Origin: JBFMFH01 sp040752275 | Lineage (GTDB): Bacteria; Acidobacteriota; Vicinamibacteria; Vicinamibacterales; JAKQTR01 | NCBI GenBank assembly: GCA_040752275.1 | Contig: JBFMFH010000026.1 | Coordinates: 1-64,000 of the forward strand | DNA: 64,000 nt | Reading direction: 5' to 3' | Shown: in pieces, positions 35,265-43,404 of the stretch | How the letters are laid out: each line of letters starts with the position of its first letter | Position numbering within the stretch: position 1 is the stretch's first letter | Program-made: the position numbers and the translations under genes | The notes under the pieces: generated by a model | What the model saw: only the letters and a program-made list of their open reading frames with translations | The model's database searches: none | Told to the model about the DNA's origin: nothing

Positions 35265-36311
35265 TCAGAGCAGCAGCATCGCGTCGCCGTAGCTGTAGAA
35301 CCGATAGCGCCGGCGGATGGCCTCGCGATAGGCCTCGAGAACGCGATCCCGCCCGCCAAACGCACTTACCAGCATCAGCAGCGATGAGGCGGGCAGGTGG
35401 AAGTTCGTCAACAGGGCGCCGACAACACCGAAGCGATAGCCTGGGAAGATGAACAGATCGGCCTGGCCGATGCCGGCCTCGACGCGGCCGGCCCCGCGCC
35501 GGACCGCGTGCTCGAGTGCCCGCGTCGTGGTCGTCCCGACGACGACCAGGCGTCGGCCTTCGTCGAGCGCGGCGTTGATGCGCGTGGCTGCCTCAGGTGC
35601 GATGGCATAGTGCTCGGGATCGACCACGTGGTCCTCCACGACCGCCACCCTGACAGGCTTGAACGTGCCGTACCCGACATGCAGCGTGATCTCCACGCGC
35701 TCGACACCGGCGCCTGCGAGCCGCTCGAGGAGATCTCCAGTCATGTGCAGGCCGGCGGTCGGGGCCGCCACGGATCCGGTCTCCCGGGCGAAAACGGTCT
35801 GGTACCGGTCCCGGTCCAGTTCGAGGTCCGGTCGCTTGATGTACGGCGGCAGTGGAATGTGGCCGATGGCCTCGATGATGTCCATCGGCGATCGTGGTTC
35901 GTCGGCCCATAATCGCACGAGCCGCCGCCCGTGGAATCGCTCCTCGAGGATCTCCCCGTGAAGGAGATGTCCGCCGCGCGCGAAGCGCATCCGCCGCCCT
36001 GGATGCAGGCGCTGGCCTGGGTGTACCAACGCCTCCCAGCGCTCATCGTCGACGCGGGCCGTGAGCAGGCACTCGACCGTGCCGCCGCCCGGTTCGCGTG
36101 TGCCGATCAGGCGAGCCGGGAACACGCGTGTGTTGTTCAGAACGAGCACGTCGCCGGGTGCGAGGAATCGGGGCAAGTCGGCGACGAGGGCGTGGGCCAT
36201 CCCGCCGGTCGCGCGATCCAGCACCAGCAGCCGAGCATCGCCACGCGCCGCAGGCGGGTACTGCGCGATGAGCTCCGGCGGGAGGCCGAACTCGAAGTCG
36301 GAGACCTTCAT
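35265..36311 (-). CDS. queA: S-adenosylmethionine:tRNA ribosyltransferase-isomerase
   Basis: A 348-aa enzyme transferring the ribosyl part of SAM to preQ1 in tRNA to make epoxyqueuosine. The N-terminus (FGLPPELIAQYP), VLNNTRVFPARL, AAPTAGLHMT and the C-terminal NFHLPASSLLMLVSAF are diagnostic. It is the last gene of the yebC-ruvC-ruvA-ruvB-fabH-queA run. queC and queE are 22 kb away, while queD, queG and tgt are not in the window. Confidence 0.97.
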   Translation of the reverse strand: MKVSDFEFGLPPELIAQYPPAARGDARLLVLDRATGGMAHALVADLPRFLAPGDVLVLNNTRVFPARLIGTREPGGGTVECLLTARVDDERWEALVHPGQRLHPGRRMRFARGGHLLHGEILEERFHGRRLVRLWADEPRSPMDIIEAIGHIPLPPYIKRPDLELDRDRYQTVFARETGSVAAPTAGLHMTGDLLERLAGAGVERVEITLHVGYGTFKPVRVAVVEDHVVDPEHYAIAPEAATRINAALDEGRRLVVVGTTTTRALEHAVRRGAGRVEAGIGQADLFIFPGYRFGVVGALLTNFHLPASSLLMLVSAFGGRDRVLEAYREAIRRRYRFYSYGDAMLLL

Positions 36312-36327
36312 GGAACGATGACGCCCC

Positions 36328-36399
36328 GCCGCCTGTCGCCTGTCGCCTGCCGTCTGCCGCCTACCCAGTCGCCTGTCGCCTGCCGCCTGTCGCCTGTCA
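36328..36399. repeat. Heptamer array filling the fabH-queA gap
   Basis: About nine 7-bp units of the type CGCCTGT or CGCCTGC, with a few substitutions and one interruption near 36361-36369. They fill almost all of the 85-bp gap between the queA start and the fabH end. The fabH stop codon (TGA on the minus strand, 36399-36397) lies within the last unit. Confidence 0.8.
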
Positions 36400-37397
36400 G
36401 TACGCCCACCTCAGCAGCACCGATCCGATGGTGAAGCCGGCGCCGACGGACGCCAGCAACACGATGTCGCCCTTCTTCAAGCGGCCCTGTTTCATGGCGT
36501 CCTCGAGGGCCAGGGGAATGGTCGCCGCCGTGGTGTTGCCGTAGTCCTCGATGTTGATCATGACCTTCGACTCGGGGAGTCCGAGCCGGTCAGCGGCCGA
36601 CATGATGATCCGCCGGTTGGCCTGGTGCGATACGAACAGCGCAACGTCATCCGGCGTCACGCCGTGCTTCTCCATGACCTTGCGGCTGATCTCCTCGGTC
36701 TTTCGCACGGCGAACTTGAAGACGGCCTGGCCGTCCTGCTTGACAAAGTGCATCCGCTTCTCGACCGTCTCGTGCGACGCGGGGTTCAGGCTGCCGCCAG
36801 CCGGCATGTTGAGCGCCGGACCGCCGCTCCCGTCGATCTCGTGCTCGAACCCGAGGATCTCGAAGCCGGGCTCGACGGCGGGCTGCACGACCACCGCGCC
36901 CGCACCGTCGCCGAACAGCACGCAAGTCGTGCGGTCGGTGTAGTCGATGATGCTCGACATCACGTCGGCACCGACGACGAGTGCGCAGTCGTGCTTGCCC
37001 GTCGCCACGAGCTGGCTGGCGACGCTCACCGAGAAGGTGAAGCCCGAGCAGGCACCGGCCAGGTCGAAGCCCCAGCACTTCGCTGCCCCCATCTTGTGCT
37101 GCGTCAGGGCCGCCGTGCTCGGGAAGAACATGTCGGGCGTCGTCGTGCCGACGATGATGACGTCGATGTCGTCCGGCGTCAGGCCCGCCTGCGCGATGGC
37201 CTTCAGGCCGGCTTCCTTCGCCAGGTCCGACGTCGCAACCCCCTTCTCGACGATGTGGCGGGTTCTGATGCCCGTGCGTTGGAGGATCCATTCGTCCGTG
37301 GTGTCCACCATCTGGCTCAGTGTGTGGTTGTCGAGGATCCTCGGCGGCACGTACGTCGCCAGCGCGCTGATCCGAGTCGGTCTGACCGTCGGTCCGT

Positions 37398-37404
<7 letters not shown>
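36397..37404 (-). CDS. fabH: 3-oxoacyl-ACP synthase III
   Basis: A 335-aa condensing enzyme starting fatty acid synthesis from acyl-CoA and malonyl-ACP. The catalytic triad is visible: C119 in DLAGACSGF, His in FVSHQANRR (about 262) and Asn in EDYGNTTAA (about 292). The N-terminus has DEWILQRTGIRTRH. The GTG at 37404 overlaps the ruvB end by seven bases, with AAGGA upstream. Its stop codon lies in the heptamer array. Placement inside a recombination operon is unusual, because no other fab gene is here. Confidence 0.96.
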
Positions 37405-38420
<1,016 letters not shown>

Positions 38421-38475
38421 GTGCTCTGATCAGCAGGACCACGCGCTCGCGGCCGCGACCGCAGGCGTCTTCCGG

Positions 38476-39081
38476 CTATCCGCGCGCCAGTTCCCGCAGC
38501 GCCAGCCTGAGCAAGCCCTCCAGGGTCGGCGCGTCACCCGTCCTGAGCGCAGCGTCCACCGCCTTCTCCGCAAGAGGTCGATGATATCCCAGGTTCACGA
38601 GGGCCGAGAGCAGGTCGTCCCGCATCGCCTCGCTCTCGCTGCGCGCGACCGGCTGGGCCTCGTCGCCTGCCGCTTCGGCCGGCAGCAGCTTGTCCCGCAG
38701 CTCCAACGCGATGCGCTCGGCGGTCTTTCGACCGACACCCGGAATCGACGTCAGGCGGACGATATTGCCGTTCTGGATCGCCCGGGCCAGCTCGGCCGGT
38801 TCGATGCCGGACAGAACGGCCAGCGCCAGCCGGGGCCCGATGCCGCTGACGTCGATCAGCCTCTCGAACACCTGCTGTTCGAACGCCGTACCGAACCCGT
38901 ACAGGGCCAGCGTGTCTTCGCGAACATGCGTGTGGATCCGCAGCGAGACGTCGGCGCCGGGCTCTCCCAGCCGGTAGAAGGTCGAGAGCGGGACGTGCAC
39001 GTCGTAGCCGATGCCGCCCACGTCCACGACGATCCTGTTGGGGTGCTTCTCGGCCAGGCGACCGCGCAGGAGGGCAATCAC
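38476..39081 (-). CDS. ruvA: Holliday junction DNA-binding protein RuvA
   Basis: A 201-aa tetrameric junction-binding protein. It has an OB-fold at the N-terminus (MIALLRGRL, with VDVGGIGYDVHVP), two helix-hairpin-helix motifs (SGIGPRLALAVL and PGVGRKTAERIALELRDK), and a C-terminal RuvB-binding domain (ALVNLGYHRPLAEKAV). The GTG start at 39081 overlaps the ruvC stop by four bases (GTGA). Confidence 0.97.
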   Translation of the reverse strand: MIALLRGRLAEKHPNRIVVDVGGIGYDVHVPLSTFYRLGEPGADVSLRIHTHVREDTLALYGFGTAFEQQVFERLIDVSGIGPRLALAVLSGIEPAELARAIQNGNIVRLTSIPGVGRKTAERIALELRDKLLPAEAAGDEAQPVARSESEAMRDDLLSALVNLGYHRPLAEKAVDAALRTGDAPTLEGLLRLALRELARG

Positions 39082-39623
39082 GGGCGGTACTCACGCCAGC
39101 TGCGCGGCACCCTACCTTGGGGAGTGGCACGAGCGACGATGTCGCGGGCCGGGCTGCCCACCGTATGCACGTGGCACACGGCCACGGCCAGCGCGTCGGC
39201 CGCATCGTGGGGGGACGGCGGCTCGTCGAGTCCCAGCAACAGCCTGATCATCTCCTGCACCTGGTGCTTCTCGGCACGCCCGTAGCCGACCACCGCTCGC
39301 TTGATCTCGGCCGGCGCGTACTCCACCACCTCGTAGCCGTTCTCGATCGCCGCCAGGATGGCCACCCCGCGCGCATGACCGAGCTTCAAGGCGCTCCTGA
39401 CGTTGGCGGCATGGAAGACGTTCTCGACTGCAACGCAGTCGGGCCGGTGTTCGGCCAGCAGGCTCGAGAGGCCCCGGTGAATGGCCAAGAGTTTTTCGGG
39501 AAAGGAAGCCCGCGGCGGCGTCGACACGGCCCCGCACACAACCAGCCGGTGCCGGCTGCCGTCCGTCTCGATACAGCCGAACCCGGTTCGATCGGATCCG
39601 GGGTCGATGCCGAAGACCTTCAC
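39078..39623 (-). CDS. ruvC: Holliday junction resolvase RuvC
   Basis: A 181-aa endonuclease cutting Holliday junctions. Acidic catalytic residues are visible in GIDPGSD (D near 7), VENVF (E) and HDAADALAVA (two D). The GTG at 39623 starts right at the conserved KVFGIDPG and overlaps the yebC stop (GTGA). The frame is open to 39668 but that extension is out of family. Confidence 0.97.
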   Translation of the reverse strand: MKVFGIDPGSDRTGFGCIETDGSRHRLVVCGAVSTPPRASFPEKLLAIHRGLSSLLAEHRPDCVAVENVFHAANVRSALKLGHARGVAILAAIENGYEVVEYAPAEIKRAVVGYGRAEKHQVQEMIRLLLGLDEPPSPHDAADALAVAVCHVHTVGSPARDIVARATPQGRVPRSWREYRP

Positions 39624-40366
39624 GCGAAGGCCTCGATCTCCTTCTCGTCGATGTTCGCGTTCGACCACACGTGCTGGACGTCGTCGTGATCCTCGAGCAG
39701 GTCCAGCAGCTTGAGCATGCTGTTGGCGTGCTTGCCTTCGAGCGACACGAAGTTCTTCGGCAACATCGAGATCTGCGCCGTCGCCGCCTCGATCTTCAGT
39801 CCCTCGACGGCCTCCTTGACGGCCTGGAACGCCTCCGGCGCGCTCACCACTTCCCAGTTGTCTCCATCGTCGCGCAGGTCGTCGGCTCCCGAGTCGAGCA
39901 CGGCCGTCATGAGGTCCTCTTCCGATGCGCGCGACTTCTCGATGACGATGTAGCCCTTCTTCTCGAACATCCAGGAGACCGAGTTCGTCTCGCCCAGGTT
40001 CCCGCCGTACTTGCCGAGGATGTGCCGGATCTCGCCGACGGTCCGGTTCTTGTTGTCGGTCAAGACCTCGATCAGCATGGCCGCGCCACCGGGGCCGTAG
40101 CCTTCGTAGGTGACCTCCTCGTACTGCACCCCTGGCTCCTCGCCCGTACCCCGGCGGATGGCCCGCTTGATGTTGTCGGCCGGCATGTTGACCGCTTTCG
40201 CATCGGCGATAACGGTCCGCAGGCGCGGATTCGAGTCGGGATCACTGCCTCCGCTGCGCGCCGCGACCGTCAATTCCTTGATGATGCGGGTGAAGACGCG
40301 CCCGCGCCTAGCGTCGGCGGCGCCCTTCTTGTGCTTGATGGTGTGCCACTTGGAATGGCCTGACAT
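39620..40366 (-). CDS. yebC: YebC/TACO1-family protein
   Basis: A 248-aa protein of the YebC family. It was long annotated as a transcriptional regulator, and recent work links some members to translation of proline-rich stretches. It has the N-terminus SGHSKWHTIKHKKGAADARR, the NMPADNIKRAI segment, YEGYGPGG and the acidic C-terminal domain. It commonly precedes ruvC, as here, with a four-base overlap. Confidence 0.97.
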   Translation of the reverse strand: MSGHSKWHTIKHKKGAADARRGRVFTRIIKELTVAARSGGSDPDSNPRLRTVIADAKAVNMPADNIKRAIRRGTGEEPGVQYEEVTYEGYGPGGAAMLIEVLTDNKNRTVGEIRHILGKYGGNLGETNSVSWMFEKKGYIVIEKSRASEEDLMTAVLDSGADDLRDDGDNWEVVSAPEAFQAVKEAVEGLKIEAATAQISMLPKNFVSLEGKHANSMLKLLDLLEDHDDVQHVWSNANIDEKEIEAFA

Positions 40367-40479
40367 ACCGGTAACCCCCGAGCAAGGACGCGGCGAAAAC
40401 GGGCAGAAAAGTGCGTGAAGATCCTAGCACGCCGTCTTCGCCCGCAACAAATCCGGCGGGCCGGGTGGGTGCCCGCGCT

Positions 40480-40776
40480 CTACAGCTTCTCCTGGACGCT
40501 TCGGACCTTGTCGTCGAGGGTCTGGGGGCGGTCCGTCCGCGTGCCGGCCTTGATGATCGTCGAGATGCGCGGCGCGCCCATTTCGTGCAGCACCTCGTGG
40601 CACCGTTTCACGGCGCCGAACACGTCGTCCCACTCCCCTTCGACGTTCGTGCCGTAGGCGTGCAACCTGGTCGTCAATCCCGCGTCGGTGAACACCCTTT
40701 CGCAGGCGGCGACGTACGATGACAGCGACACGCCCACGCCGATCGGCACGATCGACACGTCGATCAGGACTTTCAT
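40480..40776 (-). CDS. MTH1187/YkoF-type thiamine-binding family protein
   Basis: A 98-aa ferredoxin-like-fold protein. It has VSIVPIGVGVSLSSYVAAC at the N-terminus, then LHAYGTNVEGEWDDVF and the C-terminal RISTIIKAGTR, matching the MTH1187 family; some members bind thiamine. The ATG at 40776 has GGGAGGT five bases before it. It is probably cotranscribed with the methyltransferase gene 38 nt upstream. Confidence 0.88.
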   Translation of the reverse strand: MKVLIDVSIVPIGVGVSLSSYVAACERVFTDAGLTTRLHAYGTNVEGEWDDVFGAVKRCHEVLHEMGAPRISTIIKAGTRTDRPQTLDDKVRSVQEKL

Positions 40777-40814
40777 GGTGACCTCCCAGGGTCTGACCCC
40801 AGACCAGCCGCGCC

Positions 40815-41606
40815 TCAACCTCCGGGGCGCCGGCGCCTGGCCGGTCTCGACGCCAGGATGAGCCAGACGTCCGCGCGCGGGTCCCACGGACCTCCTTCGT
40901 AGTCTCCCAGCACACTGTCCACGCAGAACCCGGCCCCCTCGAGGCGGGCGGACATGCCCTCCACCGAGACCGTCCGGAACGTCAGCGCGAAGCGATGCGT
41001 GCGCGCGTCGCGGCTGCGCCGTTCGATGAACTCCTGCTCGAACATGGTGAGGCCTCGATCCCGATCCTGACGGACCGACTCGATGAGCGTCAGGTGCGCC
41101 TGGCTGCTCCCCTTGCGGCCGCGCAGCTTCGTCCGTCCTTCGTACTCGTGCCACGAGGGCAGATCCGACACGAGGTCGATGGCGAGGCGCCCGCCCGGTG
41201 CAAGGACTCGATGGGCGGAGGCGAGCGAGTCGTCTAGCGCTACGTCGTCCAGCAGAGACTGCAGCACGCCGTAGGGCGCCGCCACGAGCGCGAACGTCGC
41301 CGGCCCGAACGGGAGGGCTCGAATGTCGCCGCGCACGAGCGAGAGCGAGCCAGCCAGTTTCGAGCGCCGGGCACGCTTCCGCGCCCGGCTCAGCATCGAC
41401 GGCGACCGGTCGATGCCCACGACACGGGCGCCGTGCCGTGCCATCGGCAGCGTGACGCGGCCGGTGCCGCATCCCAGCTCGAGCGTGAGTCCGCCCGCCC
41501 GCCCGGCCAGGCGTTCCCAGAACCTCACGTCGCGCCGCCCCATCGTCTGGGCGTTCTCCCAGTCGTAGAACGCCGCGTAGTCGTCCCAGCCGTGCCAGCC
41601 TTCCAT
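40815..41606 (-). CDS. SAM-dependent class I methyltransferase
   Basis: A 263-aa methyltransferase. Motif I is LELGCGTGRV near residues 42-51, followed by VVGIDRSPSML, GDIRALPF and the post-motif LAPGGRLAIDL. The N-terminus (DDYAAFYDWENAQ) is typical of small-molecule methyltransferases. The substrate cannot be predicted. It lies six bases after a truncated outer-membrane-protein remnant on the same strand. Confidence 0.9.
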   Translation of the reverse strand: MEGWHGWDDYAAFYDWENAQTMGRRDVRFWERLAGRAGGLTLELGCGTGRVTLPMARHGARVVGIDRSPSMLSRARKRARRSKLAGSLSLVRGDIRALPFGPATFALVAAPYGVLQSLLDDVALDDSLASAHRVLAPGGRLAIDLVSDLPSWHEYEGRTKLRGRKGSSQAHLTLIESVRQDRDRGLTMFEQEFIERRSRDARTHRFALTFRTVSVEGMSARLEGAGFCVDSVLGDYEGGPWDPRADVWLILASRPARRRRPGG

Positions 41607-41611
41607 GGCGC

Positions 41612-41962
41612 TCAGAAGACGACGCCGAAGGTCACCGGAAAGAACTCACCCGTGGCCGTCTGCCGGCCCTCCGGGGTCTCGACGGTGGGGCCGCCGGCGT
41701 CGTGGCAGCGCCCTTCGAGGAAGAAGCGCCCGAAGCGCACGCCGCCACCGACGTTGACGCCGACGCTCGTGTGGGATCTGCTGCCGACGACCTGCGTCGA
41801 GCCGACCTCGCCGTCCGTGCAGACGAACCACCAGGGATCGCAGACGGAGACGCGGCCGGAGCCAAGCCCGGACACCTCGACCGTTCGGACAGACACGCCG
41901 AGGCCTCCCATCAGGCAGACCATCTTTCGCAGATGGCTCCAGCCCATGCCGTTCGGGACCAT
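41612..41962 (-). pseudogene. C-terminal remnant of an outer-membrane beta-barrel gene
   Basis: 116 codons. The second half (TSVGVNVGGGVRFGRFFLEG, then EFFPVTFGVVF with terminal Phe) looks like the last strands of an opacity-type outer-membrane barrel. There is no signal peptide, and an in-frame TGA lies at 41974-41972 just upstream of the first ATG. Most of the barrel is missing. It ends about 80 bp from the left 110-bp inverted repeat, suggesting truncation by the event that brought that element. It could still be a small hypothetical gene. Confidence 0.55.
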
Positions 41963-42044
41963 CCGCCTATTTCAGCCCGGCCCGTCCCGCCCGGTCAACC
42001 GGGCCGACACCCATTCGGACCGCTGACGCCCACCGGACTCCGGT

Positions 42045-42154
42045 CTCGTCTGTGATCCTGCCGAACACCCCCGTTCTAGAGCGGGTCTCATCCCGGGGTC
42101 CTCCCGGAGTCATCCCGGAGTCCCCTGTCTCCTCCGGCCGCAGGCCGCGGCGGG
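42045..42154 (+). repeat. 110-bp inverted repeat, left copy
   Basis: Matches the reverse complement of 46707-46816 at 107 of 110 positions by direct reading. It contains the palindrome-like core TCTAGAGCGGG and direct subrepeats of CCCGGAGTC type. The two copies face each other and enclose 4.55 kb. No transposase or integrase is found in or beside either copy. Confidence 0.92.
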
Positions 42155-42155
42155 G

Positions 42156-42323
42156 CTGCTCCACGATGGGGTACACTTCGACTTCGACATCGACCGGCAC
42201 GACCTGCGCGAGGACGGGATGGGGATGATGAACGGCACGCCGGCGATCCCGGCGTACTATGCGGCGCTGCCGGGCCTGGACATCATCACCCGTGTTGGCA
42301 TCGACCAGATCTTGGTGACGTGA
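42156..42323 (+). pseudogene. Fragment of a class V aminotransferase (kynureninase-like)
   Basis: About 55 in-frame codons with no start and a TGA at 42321. The translated text contains GMMNGTPAIPAYYAALPG and DIITRVGIDQI, which resembles the region before the C-terminus of kynureninase/cysteine-desulfurase-type aminotransferases. It begins directly at the edge of the left inverted repeat, so the 5' part of the gene is gone, and the 3' end also stops early. It is interpreted as a broken relic. It lies 6 nt before the dehydrogenase gene. Confidence 0.55.
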
Positions 42324-42329
42324 ATCCGG

Positions 42330-43331
42330 ATGACGCACCTCATGCGCGCGCTCTGGCTCGACCGGCACCGCCTGACGCTGTGCGATACCGACATCCCGCG
42401 CAGGGCCGGCGAGTGCCTCGTGCGGGTGACGATGGCCGGCGTGTGCGGCACCGACCTGCAGTTGCTGGCCGGCTACGCCGGCTTCACGGGCATTCCGGGT
42501 CACGAGTTCGTCGGCATCGTCGAGGAGGTCTCGCGCTCCGGCGATCGCCACTGGGAAGGCCAGCGGGTTGTTGGCAACATCAACGTCGGGTGCGGTACCT
42601 GCGCCCGGTGTCGTCAGGGTGTACAGGAACATTGCGAAACGCGCGAAGTGCTCGGCATTCGCAACCGCCACGGCGCCTTCGCCGAGTACCTGTCGTTGCC
42701 ATCCGTGAATCTCCATCCGGTGCCGGATGGCATCCCGGATCCGGCGGCCGTGCTGGTCGAGCCCCTGGCGGCATCGTGCCGGATTCTCGAGCAGGTCGTC
42801 GTCGATTCGATGACCCGCGCGGCGGTGCTGGGCGACGGTCGCATGGGCCTGCTGGTCGCCCAGGTTCTGGGAACCACCGGGGCGAGCCCGGTGTTGTTCG
42901 GCAGGCATGAGCCGCGTCTGGCCCTGGCACGGTCGCTGGGTCTCGACGCGCGTCCATCGCCCGAAGGCCCGCTGCCGATGCCAGATCGCTTCGATGTCGT
43001 GGTCGACGTCACCGGCCGGCCCGACGGACTCGAGCGCGCGCTGGGCTGCGTGGTGCCGCGGGGGACGATCGTGCTGAAGACGACCGTCCATGATGCAGTG
43101 CCTTTCGCGACGTGGCCGGTCGTCGTCGACGAGATCACCGTCGTGGGTTCGCGATGCGGACCCTTCAAGCCGGCCATCGACCTGCTGGAGTGTGGCGCAA
43201 TCCGGGTCGCACCGCTCGTCGACGTCGTCCGGCGGCTCGACGAGTGGGCATCGGCGCTGGAGGAAGCGTCTCGTGGGCTGAAGGTGCTGTTCGACCCAGG
43301 GCGTGCAGCCCCGGGCGACACGACAGCATAG
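42330..43331 (+). CDS. Zinc-dependent medium-chain alcohol dehydrogenase
   Basis: A 333-aa MDR-family enzyme. Catalytic zinc ligands are in GVCGTD (Cys near 39) and GHE (near 58). The structural zinc site is the four cysteines in GCGTCARCRQGVQEHC (about 88-103). The cofactor-binding loop reads LGDGRMGLL. Similar to threonine/sorbitol dehydrogenases; substrate unknown. It is encoded 73 nt before the kinase/aminotransferase fusion and inside the same inverted-repeat-bounded segment, so it may act on the aldehyde produced by that protein. Confidence 0.9.
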   Translation: MTHLMRALWLDRHRLTLCDTDIPRRAGECLVRVTMAGVCGTDLQLLAGYAGFTGIPGHEFVGIVEEVSRSGDRHWEGQRVVGNINVGCGTCARCRQGVQEHCETREVLGIRNRHGAFAEYLSLPSVNLHPVPDGIPDPAAVLVEPLAASCRILEQVVVDSMTRAAVLGDGRMGLLVAQVLGTTGASPVLFGRHEPRLALARSLGLDARPSPEGPLPMPDRFDVVVDVTGRPDGLERALGCVVPRGTIVLKTTVHDAVPFATWPVVVDEITVVGSRCGPFKPAIDLLECGAIRVAPLVDVVRRLDEWASALEEASRGLKVLFDPGRAAPGDTTA

Positions 43332-43361
43332 GCGTAGGCCAGAGGCAGGCCCGGGGCATCC

Positions 43362-43395
43362 TGGCTTCAGCGAAGTCGAAGGCAGCCCTGAGCGA
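43362..43395. repeat. Dispersed motif of the AGCGAAGTCGAAGG type
   Basis: TTCAGCGAAGTCGAAGGCAG is followed by CCCTGAGCGACGAG in the short gap before the fusion gene. A related GAGCGAAGTCGAGGGG occurs at 962-977. The consensus GAGCGAAGTCGAAGG is familiar to me as an intergenic repeat in several bacterial phyla. No function is known to me. Confidence 0.45.
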
Positions 43396-43404
43396 CGAGC
43401 ATCA

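Noticed and set aside
36328..36399. CRISPR-like array
   Set aside because: The units are 7 bp, contiguous and without spacers, and no cas gene is nearby.
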